Shown here: piece by piece, positions 45,290 through 57,879 of the stretch
How positions within the stretch are numbered: position 1 is the first letter of the stretch
Layout: every line of letters begins with the position of its first letter
NCBI GenBank assembly: GCA_029582265.1
Contig: CM055817.1
Location: 62,303,073-62,367,072 of the forward strand
Direction: 5' to 3'
Origin: Zoroaster sp. YZ-2022
Lineage: Eukaryota > Echinodermata > Asteroidea > Forcipulatida > Zoroasteridae
Length of the DNA stretch: 64,000 bases
Translations under genes and position numbers: made by a program
The notes under the pieces: generated by a model
Seen by the model: the letters and a program-made list of their open reading frames with translations, nothing else
What the model was told of the DNA's origin: nothing
The model's database searches: none

Positions 45290-47400
45290 AAGGCAGCCAT
45301 TTAAATGTCGTCTTTGCCTTGAACATTTGAAGACGTTTTCTAGCTGTCGTCATGGATACGTCCGAATTTTTGATAAGCACAATCGACCTAGTAAATCAAC
45401 GATGATGGCATCTACTTTTATTTTATCCACAAAGTAAGTCTGGGACAAGGTTATTTCCTTTAAAAAACTTTCCCCCAAAAATCAGTTTATGCGGTTGGTT
45501 TTAATATTATTTTTGTGTACAATGGCGTTTAACGTACATACATGTTTAGTGCATCCATCGTAACGCATTACGTGTTTACGTACACCGTACACGGTTAACT
45601 CGTTTTGATCGTGTGTATTCTGAATGCATAGAAAGGATAGCCATTTTTACAGAAACAGTTGTGTACGGTTACTGTGAATTCTTGCAAAAAGACATGTACT
45701 GCATCAAATGAACATTCAGCCTGATCCCTGACAATGAATACATTTGGCCTCGCAGTCTTTAAGTTTATTAAAACACACAGTGGCGTTAAATTAATAAATG
45801 ATAGGCAAACTTTTTCGTTGTTAATAAAGTGAAACTTGTTTCAACAATGTTTGTTTTTACATGTATTGAATTCAGTAGTTCAATCGATAGGCCTAACGTT
45901 ATGAACGTGAATGTAACTTCACACTGTACATTATTGTACATTTACGGTATACTGCATTTTCATCCGCATGTCAACTTTGCACTATATTTACATGCTTGGA
46001 AATATAATGGTGTTGAAGATATCCAAGAGAACGGTCTGGATGAGTAGTGTTATTTTTTAATGTTTTCATAGAACTATGGAAGCCTTACTATTATTTTATT
46101 ATCATTTCTTTCAACCAGGAATTGAAAACAGTTTACAACATTGGCAGTTGGCTCCTATTAATTTAGATCATCTACGACAACAGGTAATTTAACTAGAAAT
46201 AGTATTCAGTCTAATTCTTATTTACATGTAGGCTACTTGTTAACAGACGATTTCTGCTTTTTCAATTTATTTGTATTTCCTCCATTTGTCCTTCATGTCC
46301 TCTGTTGTTATTCTCCTATGATAGTTCAAGGCAACTTGTCCATTCTCATTTTCGTCATTTCAATTTTGTTTGTTACATAAAGGCCTTTGTACATTATTTA
46401 TAAATTATATACATTGTAAATGCTCTGCTTCCAGTTTTCTCTAAGTTCTTTGAGTATTCACCACAGGTCCTTTTAAATGATAATGCAAAACTTATTTAAA
46501 AAAATATTTTTCTTGTGTTTCAGGCTCTGTATAGCTTGTTCAATGGCAACTGGAATTGGATCTCCAGGTTACTGCTTTTTGAGAAGGTTGGCAGCTTTCA
46601 AGATGTTGTCACTAGACTTGCTTCATCAAAAGTTGTACTAGGCCTACATATAGGTCTGTCTGGAGATGTTTCTTCGGGCATACATGGGCAGATAGTTGAT
46701 GCACTTTTCCAAGTGGAAGACACGATGCCCAGACAACCACCACACATTTTTCAAGTTGAACATGCAGTATTCTAGGACTTTTTGGAGATTTTATTTTCAA
46801 TTTCTCTTTGGTCGTCCTGGTTGTGCCTGTTTGTTGAACTGTTCACAAACTTGGTAGTTGTCTACCCTCTCATGTTTATACCAGTTAAGCGTGACTGATT
46901 GTCAGTGCCTTAATTTCCTCAGCTAAGTATACATTTACCTATATTATATTTTGATTTATATGGATGTCACATTGTTTGATTTATGCAATATATACACAAT
47001 TATTAATCATATTGCATATAAATTTATATTTATCACTTTTATAATCACTTCAAATGATTAACCTCGTCATCAGCTTTCATGTTCCATTTTAAGATTCAAT
47101 TAATAAGTTTTCGAGTCTCAACATAATAAATTCACTTTTATCAATCTTGACCATCTTAGAATGGTTGTTTTTTGTCTATATCCATCTGGTTGTTGTCTAC
47201 ATTGCCTTTATTTGTGACTGTTACTATTTATTATTCCTTGGTTATAAAAAAAATTATTTTATGTTACACACCCCCTTCTCTCCTGACCCAATCCCTTTGT
47301 TCAACTTTGTTATGTTTATATAACATTCATATAAAATTACAATGTTCATTTCTCTTGTAGTGTTTGTAAGATTGTTGCATTTTTGGCCAAATAAATAATG
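45290..47400 (+). ncRNA. Possible spliced transcript, three exons
   Basis: Candidate exons: about 45290-45433 (donor AAA/GTAAGT), 46119-46183 (acceptor CAACCAG, donor CAG/GTAATT) and 46524 to about 47,400 (acceptor GTGTTTCAG, AATAAA near 47,391). Exons 2 and 3 share an open frame of about 105 codons (ENSLQHWQLAPINLDHLRQQ, then ALYSLFNGNWNWISRLLLFE), but the matching phase in exon 1 has a stop and no ATG, and no family is recognised. It may be non-coding, or the 5' end may be elsewhere. The whole unit is absent from the second copy of the duplicated block. Confidence 0.3.
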
Positions 47401-47735
47401 ACAATAAAATAATTGATGGATGTTGATCAGAAATGTCGTCCCATATACTCCAACCAAACACATCTTTTGAAAAAAGGCCTTCCTGCGATCTGAATAGTTA
47501 AAATATTGTGCTGCTTATCTTGGCCCTGTCAAATTTAACGTTTATATATAATTACAATGTTCATTTCTCATTTATTCTTTGTATGATTGTTGTATTTTGA
47601 CCGAATAAAACATAATAATAATATAATATTTGATGGTGTTGCTTAGATAGAATTGTGGTCCCATGTTCTCCCACCAAATAATTATAGAAAATGCCTTTCT
47701 GAAGTCTGAACACCTGCTTATCTTAGCCATTTTCA
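47320..47735. repeat. Diverged ~215-bp tandem duplication
   Basis: Two units share ATTACAATGTTCATTTCTC, TTGT..GATTGTTG, ATAATAAAATAATTGATGG-like and GTCCCAT.TTCTCCACCAA blocks in the same order with many changes. Each contains an AATAAA. Confidence 0.55.
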
Positions 47736-48516
47736 TGTAGCTATAATCAGTCTATTACCATAATTCTTCATAACTTTGTCAGAGCATTTTTTTAAATGAA
47801 AATCAAAACTCATCTCCAGATAAACAGGAATGTGGAAAACAAGGTAACATACTCGGTGATTTCCCATAACTTTTCACAATGTCCACCGCGCGTCGCTCAC
47901 ATGCACACATACAAATGAGCGCGACGCGTACATAGACGTCCGTGTATTACACGTATAATCCCGCACACGCGCGCTGTATGTAAATTCCTATTGTTTGTGC
48001 ACGTCACAAAGACTTCAAACCCCGCGTAAACACCGACACTCAACTTAAACAAAACCTTATAAAAACTTGTAAAAAGTTTTGTCCCAGGAATAATATTTGG
48101 AAAAATACTTGTAAAAACATTTAATCTCACTAATGGAAATGTAGAAGTATGAATGGAAAATTCTGCTGATGTTATAAAAGAGCATATTTGAAGGGTATAA
48201 TTTCAACATGAACGTTAAGTAGGCAGACAATGAAAATCGTTCTTTTTTTAAAAGTGTATTTCTTTTAGTCCCAACAAATACAACATTTGACAGAAAATTT
48301 CATATAAGTGAGAAAACATGTTTCATTTTACTTCAAATACAATCATAACATTTTCAAAGCGGGTCAATTCATGATTCATTCATGTAAATTTATGGACTAT
48401 AGAGGCTGACATGTTTGTGCATGACGTCATGATATTCCACTGGAGTAATTAAAAACAAACGCGCGTTTGTTGGAACTTTATTACGCACAACGCACGTAAA
48501 CGAAACAGCCGTGGGG
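47736..48516. other. Non-coding stretch
   Basis: No gene recognised. CpG-rich patch near 47,885-48,030; otherwise AT-rich. Confidence 0.4.
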
Positions 48517-50118
48517 GGACAGTATGTTTTTTATGTCTGCATAGTATGTTACACACGCGCGCGCGCGTACACGTACACGGTGCGCGCGTACACGGTGCGC
48601 GCGTGCATCTTATGTATAATTATATGAACAGATATGTAAATGAGGGATCCTGTGTAAGAACTTTTAACCAATCAAATAGCAAATAGCTGTGTGTGTAAAT
48701 GGTATGGGCAATTTTAACTGTGTGAATGTCCATTGGGAAATTTGTGACAAAGTTGGGATTCAGGGTTTGTATCTTTCAGCCAATGAAAGAGCAGTAAATC
48801 TATCCAATCAGTGCACTAGATCGCACTTCAAGTAGCCAATAGGGGGAGGTGTTACTTGAATGGCATATGACATAAAACACAATAAAGGGGGCCACTTTGC
48901 ATCCGTCACGTTAGCAGTTTTCCAATGGTTGTTATTTATTTTTAAGTACCCGAAACCGACCAAAAAGTGTTTCAACATGTGAATGGACATGCAGGCTTAT
49001 ACTAGAACTAATTTGAGTTGATTTATTTTATTTTGTAATTTTTTAATTAATTTTTTTACCCTCAAATTTCCATAAAAATTGGACGGAAAAAGTTACCTCA
49101 CTTTTCCGTCCATTTGTTGATGGAAATTTTAGGCTAAATAGTAATAATCAACTCAAATTATCTTTAGGGTAAGCATGCATGTCTATTCAAATGTTGAAAT
49201 TCTTTTTGGGTGGTTTCAAATATTAAAAAAAAAAATTACAACCATAAGAAAAACTGCTAACGTGACGGTAGGAAAGTGGCCCCCTTTATTGTGTTTTATG
49301 TCATATACCTTCCATGGTTTGGTGGTCTGGGTGAATCGAATGCAAAGAACATTATTTTGCCGGGAACCAACAATTGTTGCATTTTCAAAGAGGAAAGGTG
49401 CACAATTCTCGTTATATTGTGGTCACCCACCAGGCCACCACTGTCCATATCTCCACCATTTCTGTAATATTGTTTTTTAGGGTTAATTATTAAACGAGTA
49501 TATCATTAGGCCAAAAACAAGTCTCCAGTTTCTGTTCATAGGTTTCAAAATCTGTGAGGTGACGCTTTTTTGCCAAATGGGGGAAAAACGTATTTTACAA
49601 AACTCATTAGTTTTGTATAACACTAATTGGGAAATGGTAAAATGGGTGTTAACGAGGAATTTGGGCCACACAGCATCGAGCTTTAAGTAACACCTATATT
49701 TTAAACGTATCATGTTACATTTAAGACGCAAAATACTAATAAATCTTGTACCCTAAGTGAAAGAACAACTTTCCAAATGTTTCAACTTTTCAACAATTAA
49801 ACAGGACGATTGATCACAAATTAAAATAATAATCCCTTCGAGAAAACGTTCAAATCAACACAACTTTCCAAACTGTCCCTTCTTGAAAACTACTTCGTCC
49901 CCAATTTCCCCCCATATGCATAATGCAAATGTGCGGGAGGTAAATCCAGAATTATATGGGTACCAGTTTCACACTGGCTCACGACATATCGATAATTCCA
50001 CATAGTTTTGTACACGCGCTGTGTGACAAAACTTCGCGCGAGGCGTTTTTCTGTTTTCATGAAAAGCCAACTTTGCGCTATTTATCTGTAGTGGCATGCA
50101 CGCGCACTGCCTAGTTTT
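48517..50118 (+). repeat. Segment B, copy 1 of a duplicated block
   Basis: About 1.6 kb nearly identical to parts of 51037-53488. It ends at the assembly gap. It contains a long palindrome and two units of a 21-bp GC-rich repeat. Confidence 0.95.
48865..49306. mobile_element. 442-bp foldback (palindromic) element
   Basis: ATATGACATAAAACACAATA at the left is matched by its complement at the right, followed inward by AAAGGGGGCCACTTT, CCGTCACGTTAGCAGTTTT and further complementary blocks down to a central TTTCCGTCC/GGACGGAAA pair. The arms are about 200 bp with mismatches. No coding capacity. Confidence 0.85.
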
Positions 50119-50618
50119 NNNNNNNNNNNNNNNNNNNNNNNNNNNNNNNNNNNNNNNNNNNNNNNNNNNNNNNNNNNNNNNNNNNNNNNNNNNNNNNNNN
50201 NNNNNNNNNNNNNNNNNNNNNNNNNNNNNNNNNNNNNNNNNNNNNNNNNNNNNNNNNNNNNNNNNNNNNNNNNNNNNNNNNNNNNNNNNNNNNNNNNNNN
50301 NNNNNNNNNNNNNNNNNNNNNNNNNNNNNNNNNNNNNNNNNNNNNNNNNNNNNNNNNNNNNNNNNNNNNNNNNNNNNNNNNNNNNNNNNNNNNNNNNNNN
50401 NNNNNNNNNNNNNNNNNNNNNNNNNNNNNNNNNNNNNNNNNNNNNNNNNNNNNNNNNNNNNNNNNNNNNNNNNNNNNNNNNNNNNNNNNNNNNNNNNNNN
50501 NNNNNNNNNNNNNNNNNNNNNNNNNNNNNNNNNNNNNNNNNNNNNNNNNNNNNNNNNNNNNNNNNNNNNNNNNNNNNNNNNNNNNNNNNNNNNNNNNNNN
50601 NNNNNNNNNNNNNNNNNN
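50119..50618. other. Assembly gap, 500 N
   Basis: Exactly 500 undetermined bases, a round placeholder size, between two copies of the same genomic block. Open frames across it are meaningless. Confidence 0.99.
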
Positions 50619-50630
50619 TTTGAAAAACAA

Positions 50631-51036
50631 AGGTTTTGTGAATATCGGCTGAAGAACACAGTTCTAAAGTAGCCTAACTAATGTTACGGAGGTTCACGAA
50701 CCGTTAAAATAAACAAAACCAATTAGGCCTACAATACGATATTTTCATCACTAGGAGATTAATGCTTTCTACTCGGAATAAACTGTTTATTTTGTTTTCT
50801 TTACTCACCGCTAGAATGAGTGCAGTCAGGTTGTCTTAACATTAATACATGTTCGAAATAAACAATTTTGCCCCGTCAAAAACATGGCGCATATTACCGT
50901 GAAAGGGTTTATTGTAATGTACATTGAACCTGTAAAGTTCAGTTGTCTGCATACAATACAGTACACACACAGTTGACTGCACGTATATGTATGCACGTAT
51001 GCACGTACATACGTATGCACGTATTGTAATGTACAT
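50631..51036 (+). repeat. Segment A, copy 2
   Basis: Second copy of 44581-45000. Here it joins segment B directly at a GGGGAC microhomology, whereas in copy 1 the two are 3.5 kb apart. Confidence 0.93.
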
Positions 51037-51091
51037 AGGGGACAGTATGTTTTTTATGTCTGCATAGTATGTTACACACACACACGCGCGC

Positions 51092-51244
51092 GCGCGTACA
51101 CGTACACGGTGCGCGCGTACACGTACACGGTGCGCGCGTACACGTACACGGTGCGCGCGTACACGTACACGGTGCGCGCGTACACGTACACGGTGCGCGC
51201 GTACACGTACACGGTGCGCGCGTACACGTACACGGTGCGCGCGT
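51092..51244. repeat. 21-bp GC-rich minisatellite
   Basis: Seven near-perfect units of ACACGTACACGGTGCGCGCG plus T. Copy 1 of the block has about two units. The alternating purine-pyrimidine sequence (GCGCGCGTACACGTACAC) favours left-handed DNA. Confidence 0.95.
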
Positions 51245-51265
51245 GCATCTTATGTATAATTATAT

Positions 51266-51824
51266 TATACAGATATAACATGGTTTGAGGGATAGTCGAT
51301 ATTAAGCTTTCGAGTTGAGAGAAACCAGTTCCCGAGGCGAAGCCGAGGGAACCAGTTTCAACTTCCAATACCGAGGGAGCTAATATCGACTGTCCACCCG
51401 AAATAAACCATGTTATATCTGTTTTACTATACCTCATACATATTCACAATATTCTCTAGTTCGGCATCACTGAGCTTGGTAAATTCAAACGCGACATTTA
51501 CGTGTGCCGCCATCTTTTCATGTGTATGTACTATGTACGTAGCTAGCTAGCTAGCTAGCTAGCTAAGGCGATGTTCGCGCGTGCGTACTACTGTTCCCCG
51601 CTGGCATGTTCCCGGATGCAGGGAACAGATCGTTGGGACTATTTCCCCGCCGGGACTGTTCCCCGATGCGACAGTCTACTACGCACTACTGCGCATGCGT
51701 ATTTACCCTGTGCGTGAATACTGGCGGACGCGAGGTAAACAGCAAAAATAGCATCTGGCACGTGACGGTGAATGGACCAGTGAGAATTCGGCTCTCGATC
51801 ATGAATATGTATGAGGTATAGTAA
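51266..51824. mobile_element. Composite insertion with two inverted-repeat units
   Basis: Absent from copy 1. Part one (51269-51422) has complementary ends, ACAGATATAACATGGTTT and AAACCATGTTATATCTGT. Part two (51425-51823, 399 bp) has 22-bp terminal inverted repeats starting TACTATACCTCATACATATT. Between them it carries a (TAGC)n run at about 51540-51565 and GC-rich sequence with GTTCCCCG repeats. No transposase. Confidence 0.8.
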
Positions 51825-51867
51825 GAACAGATATGTAAATGAGGGATCCTGTGTAAGAACTTTTAAC

Positions 51868-52022
51868 TTCTCCTGAGGACGATCAGAGCATACTGATCGA
51901 AACGTCGAGTTGTACCCTCAGTTCTTTTCAGAACTAATTACTACTCAATTGAGATTCCACATGGTGTCACCGCAATTAGTCTTACTTATCATCCTCACCA
52001 TGCAAAGCTACAAGTTTTACCT
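51868..52022. mobile_element. 155-bp insertion with 10-bp target-site duplication
   Basis: Absent from copy 1 at the matching site. Flanked on both sides by AACTTTTAAC (51858-51867 and 52023-52032). Starts TTCTCCTGAGGACGATCAGA and contains GATCGAAACGTCGAGTTG. Its small size, length of duplication and lack of terminal inverted repeats fit a SINE-like or other short non-autonomous element. Confidence 0.9.
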
Positions 52023-52228
52023 AACTTTTAACCAATCAAATAGCAAATAGCTGTGTGTGTAAATGGTATGGGCAATTTTAACTGTGTGAATGTCCATTGG
52101 GAAATTTGTGACAAAGTTGGGATTCAGGGTTTGTATCTTTCAGCCAATGAAAGAGCAGTAAATCTATCCAATCAGTGCACTAGATCGCACTTCAAGTAGC
52201 CAATAGGGGGAGGTGTTACTTGAATGGC

Positions 52229-52680
52229 ATATGACATAAAACACAATAAAGGGGGCCACTTTGCATCCGTCACGTTAGCAGTTTTTCCAATGGTTGTTAT
52301 TTATTTTTAAGTACCCGAAACCGACCAAAAAGTGTTTCAACATGTGAATGGACATGCAGGCTTATACTAGAACTAATTTGAGTTGATTTATTTTATTTTG
52401 TAATTTTTTTATAAATATGTTTTACCCTCAAATTTCCATAAAAATTGGACGGAAAAAGTTACCTCACTTTTCCGTCCATTTGTTGATGGAAATTTTAGGC
52501 TAATTAAAAAAATAGTAATAATCAACTCAAATTATCTTTAGGGTAAGCATGCATGTCTATTCAAATGTTGAAATTCTTTTTGGGTGGTTTCAAATATTTA
52601 AAAAAAAAATTACAACCATAAGAAAAATTGCTAACGTGACGGTAGGAAAGTGGCCCCCTTTATTGTGTTTTATGTTATAT
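52229..52680. mobile_element. Foldback element, second copy
   Basis: Counterpart in segment B copy 2 of the palindrome at 48865-49306, with a few indels in A/T runs. Confidence 0.85.
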
Positions 52681-53488
52681 ACCTTCCATGGTTTGGTGGT
52701 CTGGGTGAATCGAATGCAAAGAACATTATTTTGCCGGGAACCAACAATTGTTGCATTTTCAAAGCGGAAAGGTGCAAAATTATCGTTATATTGTGGTCAC
52801 CCACCAGGCCACCACTGTCCATATCTCCACCATTTCTGTAATATTGTTTTTTAGGGTTAATTATTAAACGAGTATATCATTAGGCCAAAAATAAGTCTCC
52901 AGTTTCTGTTCATAGGTTTCAAAATCTGTGAGGTGACGCTTTTTTTGCCAAATGGGGGAAAAACGTATTTTACAAAACTCATTAGTTTTGTATTACACTA
53001 ATTGGGAAATGGTAAAATGGGTGTTAACGAGGAATTTGGGCCACACAGCATCGAGCTTTAAGTTAAGTAACACCTATATTTTAAACGTATCATGTTACAT
53101 TTAAGACGCAAAATACTAATAAATCTTGTACCCTAAGTGAAAGAACAACTTTCCAAATGTTTCAACTTTTCAACAATTAAACAGGACGATTGATCACAAA
53201 TTAAAATAATAATCCCTTCGAGAAAACGTTCAAATCAACACAACTTTCCAAACTGTCCCTTCTTGAAAACTACTTCGTCCCCAATTTTCCCCCCATATGC
53301 ATAATGTGCGGCAGGTAAATCCAGAATTATACGGGTACCAGTTTCACACTGGCTCACGACATATCGATAATTCCACATAGTTTTGTACACGCGTTGTGTG
53401 ACAAAACTTCGCGCGAGGCGTTTTTCTGTTTTCATGAAAAGCCAACTTTGCGCTATTTATCTGCTGCACGCGCACTGCCTTAGCGTTT

Positions 53489-55630
53489 TCACAACGTACA
53501 AAAGGACAATATTATTGTATTAAGAAATCAAATCAATTACGCCGTAAATAATCGTCCTGTTGTTGAGAAGTTTGAAATCAGTACTTTCAAACAGTGCACA
53601 TAATTTGGCAATATTCTCCGCTAATGATGGTGAAACTACAATTTCAAAAAGTAAGTAACTTAAAACTCGATTATCTCGAAACGTACGGTTTTGTGTTGTG
53701 TGGCCCAATTAAATTGACCATTCGTGAAAACGGTTAACATGGATACGCAGTTATTGGAACCACTGCAGACCAAATTTCCCATGCACAAATTATGGTGGCT
53801 ATTAAAGAGGCCTCACAATTTGGGCAAACGTTCATACCACTATATGTGAAAAAAAAGTTCTTTACTAAACACAGCAGGGCAGAATTCCAATCGATCCAGC
53901 AATTTTGGCTGCAATTGGACATCGTTTCATAGTAAAAATATAATAAAATAAAATTTAAAACAATTTAAAATGCCAATGCGCGGGTCTGAGGTGATGCAGG
54001 CGGAGACCACGAGAAACCAACCAGAGACATTTTGGGCCTTATGTGTATTTGGATATAATTTTTGTTCAGGAAGTATACGACCAACGTAAGAAATCACACA
54101 CTTGCATTAAGACTAATGGTTTGGGTAATTTAATTGCACATATTTGTTAAGTTTATTACACTATTTGAAAGTCTGCACAGTACCCATGTTGTCACTGTGT
54201 ATGGGTTGATATCCGACCGACTTCCATAATTTTAAATTGGTATGAGGCCAAGTAATATTAAGCCCCAGAATATATGAAACACCCACTTAAAACCTCTTTA
54301 TCACAATCAATATATGCATATGGATATAATTATTATATAAAATAGTATAATTGCCCTTTATCGACACTTGTGGAACCAAACCTCAACAAACGAATAGAAA
54401 TGTGCAAGTTCTCAAATCACTATCAGCATAAACTTTCTATTCAATGAGAAATTCACAAATCAATATACAATTGAATTACCCCAATTGGCACCCCTAAAAC
54501 TAACACAGGAGGAATTATTTTTTTTGTTTAAAATATTGGGAAAATTATCACAAAGTTAGTAAAATATACTTTTTTGTATGTTTGGACAATATTTTAGAAT
54601 TTTTTGAAGAAATAGGGAAAATTTAGGAAATATTTGAAAACTTGTCTACCGCCTCTCATCTCTGTAGTGGAGCTGAGGAATTATTTGTGCGTCATAGAAT
54701 GAAATGGAAACTGCCTGCCTGTTATTGATCTTTTGAACCCAGAAGTAGTGAAGTTTTTCATTGTAATAATTAAATACCACATCCTTTCATACGAGGTTGA
54801 GTACAAGGACAATCTCAAGTTGAAATCATCTAAACAGATCATGTCTCGATCGTGTGATTGTAATTGCATTGGCAGCTAACATTTCCAACCATTACAATAA
54901 GTAAACGGACATCTCTCATACAAACACCAGCGTTGAAATACACACTGCATTACGCACACAGACAAATATAGACCATTTGCATATACCCTCTATTTTATGA
55001 AACCCATGCTCCCAAAAGAAACAGGTACTGGACATATTAACTGTACCCCATGCAAATTTAGTTTGTCTACTTGCTGTAGAAACCCAATATTTCTGCTTTT
55101 GGAAAATTTGTACATTATGTACCCGTCGAATTCCGAAAACGACAACTCTTGCACTTCAATTCAGCACACTGACCGCGTCACGTACGAACACTAACAGTTA
55201 CAATAGAAATTACAAAAATAAGGGAATTAGGGGAAGGTAATTGCCGGCAATATATAAGAGTACTTAAACAGCTTTAAACAAAAAATAAATAAATAAATTA
55301 AATTAAATTAAATTAACAAATTAAATTAATTTTTTTTTTAAATTAGTAATTTAGTTATAAATTTGTTTTATAATTAAAAACAAATCAAAACAAAATTAAA
55401 AGAATAAAGTAAAATAAAAGTTTACTTTAGAGATACGAAATTTCGCCTAATTCAAGAAGATAAAAATAACAGTTGAAGGAGGAAATATAGGAGGGTTACG
55501 TCTAATAAATAGAGTTGATTGAGTTTAATCTGAAAATTAACATTTTACAAAAAAGTTGACGAAAGCCTATTCACATTATTAATATTACTTGAAAACAAAA
55601 GACTTTAATGTTTCTAGGTGTACATCCCAC
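53489..55630. other. AT-rich non-coding stretch
   Basis: No gene recognised on either strand. Very AT-rich from 55,270 to 55,420 with AAATTAAATTAA repeats. Confidence 0.45.
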
Positions 55631-55631
55631 C

Positions 55632-55994
55632 CAGGCCGTAGCAAGTGTGGTGGGGGGGGGGGCGGCACCCACCAATAATAAGTCGGCATTGAGAGCCTCA
55701 GATTGCGAATGAATAATCAAAGCTACTAGTAGATCAAGGGTTAGTCCAGAATAAAGTTTCAGTCGGCAAACCTGGAGCTATGGGTTTGCTGACTGCAAAT
55801 GTATCGTGTTTCTGTAGGCGCTGAAGATTTGCCAAGTTGTTTGTTATCAGTTGTTTTCACTTTGTAATACACTGTATTTCCAGCACGAAAAGAGCTGAGG
55901 TTTCACCAGGTGGTATAGTCCCCCCCCCCCCCCCGATGTCAGTCGACAAATTGGCTTCCTCGCCCCCAAACAAAATGCCTTCGCTACGCCCCTG
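55632..55994. mobile_element. hAT-like MITE, second type
   Basis: Ends CAGGCCGTAGC and GCTACGCCCCTG have the CAG..CTG form; the flanks ATCCCACC and ATCCCTCC could be an 8-bp target-site duplication with one change. Long G and C runs lie near each end, as in the element at 19030-19394. No coding capacity. Confidence 0.45.
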
Positions 55995-56002
55995 CATCCC
56001 TC

Positions 56003-56040
56003 CCTCCTCCCCAACAGAGCCGTATATTGGGAGAGTTGCG
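56003..56040. repeat. Short dispersed motif, copy 1
   Basis: Contains CAGAGCCGTATATTG and GAGAGTTGCGACA. A near-identical copy in the opposite orientation lies at about 61,785-61,826. Confidence 0.65.
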
Positions 56041-56079
56041 ACAACTAGTGATTAGAAGCCATTTTGGGTCCCAGAAACG

Positions 56080-57690
56080 TGTGTGCGCGAATTCACGTGT
56101 CGATCGTGTGTGCGCATTCCGTATATAAATATGCATAAAGTGAATACTGTCGCATCCGGCAACGGTCAATGTTATAACTTAATAAGAGTTTTTAATCATG
56201 AAGTTTGCTTTAAAAAATCCATTTGGATCTTGGGAAACTCATGGACGAGAGGATGGTGTGCCTGTGACAGAAGAAATCTTCCCTCGTTGTTGAAATGTCT
56301 CCAGGATAAGTTGAAGGTCGATCAACAGGCTAACGTAGCTCGGTCATGACCATGGAAGTTTACGGTCATGATGAAGGTAGGCTATTTTTAATTATTTAAC
56401 AACAGTTACATATTATTTTAGATTCATTGAATTTTTTTGAAATGATAGAATGAATGTTCCCCCAAAAGATTATATTTGTAGGCCTTGCCGTGCCTACAAC
56501 TGTTACTTCAGTACAGTAACAAGTCAGTTAGCACTTAGCAGTATGTATGATGATTGATGGTAGCCAGCCAGCCTATCACATTGTGCACATTGTATTCTTG
56601 CAAGCATTTGCACAAAAACCAAACTCGTCCCATCAGGCCTTGATTAATTACTACATTTCCCTCTCATTTACTAGCTTGTCCTCTACATTAGCCAATCATA
56701 TATTTTTCAGGAAATATGGTGGTATTTCTATTTGTCTTTTTAGAGTAGAGTCAAGAGAGAAAAGTGGTGGCTGTATCATGGGGCCTGCACTCTTTCATTA
56801 AATTATGACCGAGATGTTGGTCATTTTCTCATTTGCTGAACTCACATTGTGCATAAAATACTCTTAATGAGAAATATTGTATTAAGAAAATATCCAGCAA
56901 TAACATTAATAAAATGGCTGCAAATTTGTGACGGAATTTAGCTAAGTAAAACAAACACATCTTCATCTTAAACTTACATATAAAATTATAAGTACATATC
57001 AATATCCTGTGAATTTTGCATTGAAAAGGCATGTATTTAAATGGTGCCAAATCCATATAAACATGCTCCCAGTGCTTTACAAAATTACAGGTTAAAATGT
57101 CAAATGTCAAATATGTGTGACATTACAATATTTTCTTTTTTATATCTTTTAGAAACTGAATCGCCTCTGCATGCTTGTCAGGATGGAGCTTGCTTAATAC
57201 CGTGACAGGATGCCTGCATGCTTGACACAATGTCAAACCAGTGATTCATGATCTCAAGGAACCATGCCATGCTGCAGTGAGATTCTTGGTGCTTCTCCCT
57301 TCACATTCTACCATATAACGCACACTGGCACTAACTGAATGGCTTAAGAGGCTAATAAGGGCATTTGATACTTTCAAGTGAGAAGGTGTTAGGATGGCAT
57401 GGATGAGTTATGGGTGAGTTGTTTAACTCATTGTCATCTTGGAAGGTAGCCAGATCTTTTACTGCAGTGATACTTGCATGGCTAGATGGAAGCTTGAATT
57501 ATTTAACAACATCAGGGTCCATTGTGAGCACATGACCACTGACGAGGGCAGCCTTCACATTGTTAATGAGTTGTGGAATATCATCTAAGAATTAAAGCCA
57601 CTTCTTTGGATCTGAGGGGTGTTTAATCTTATTAATTGTTTACAGATGTCGGTATCTTGTAAATAAAGACATTTAAAGGGGTGAAATTCA
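56080..57690 (+). ncRNA. Possible spliced transcript with two alternative last exons
   Basis: First exon ends at 56376 with GATGAAG/GTAGGC. A last exon begins at 57153 after TATATCTTTTAG and reaches AATAAA at 57,662-57,667. A related last exon starts at 58298 after TTTCCCATTTAG; both begin AAACTGAA. Joining to the first gives a frame of only 27 codons from an ATG at 56,347, so a non-coding RNA or a micropeptide are both possible. An 88-codon frame in the first exon (56083-56349) has no recognisable motif. Confidence 0.3.
57018..57165 (+). repeat. Duplicated intron/exon block, copy 1
   Basis: Contains GTGCCAAATCCATATAAACA, TGCTCCCAGTGCTTTACAAA and GACATTACAATATTTT, ending at the AAACTGAA exon start. 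The second copy (57795-57880 and 58250-58310) is split by an inserted MITE. Confidence 0.8.
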
Positions 57691-57879
57691 TTAACATTTT
57701 CTATTGTTTCACATTGTGATAAAGCATGTACCTATAAGGGCGTGTTACACAAAAGCAGCTCTGGCTACTTCAGACTCATTTTGTAAGATTGGGTCACATT
57801 TAAATAGTGCCAAATCCATATAAACATGCTCCCGGTGCTTTACAAAATAACAGGCTAAAATGTCAAAAATGTAAAATGT

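Larger units (their letters stand above)
51037..53488 (+). repeat. Segment B, copy 2
   Basis: Second copy of 48517-50118, longer because of an expanded 21-bp VNTR and two insertions (about 51266-51824 and 51868-52022). It also extends beyond the point where copy 1 meets the gap. Confidence 0.95.

Noticed and set aside
50082..50659. Three open frames of about 180 codons
   Set aside because: They span the 500-N gap and are meaningless.
51069..51437. Repeat-coded frames (VHVHGAR and YARTVYV types)
   Set aside because: Translation of the 21-bp VNTR in both directions.
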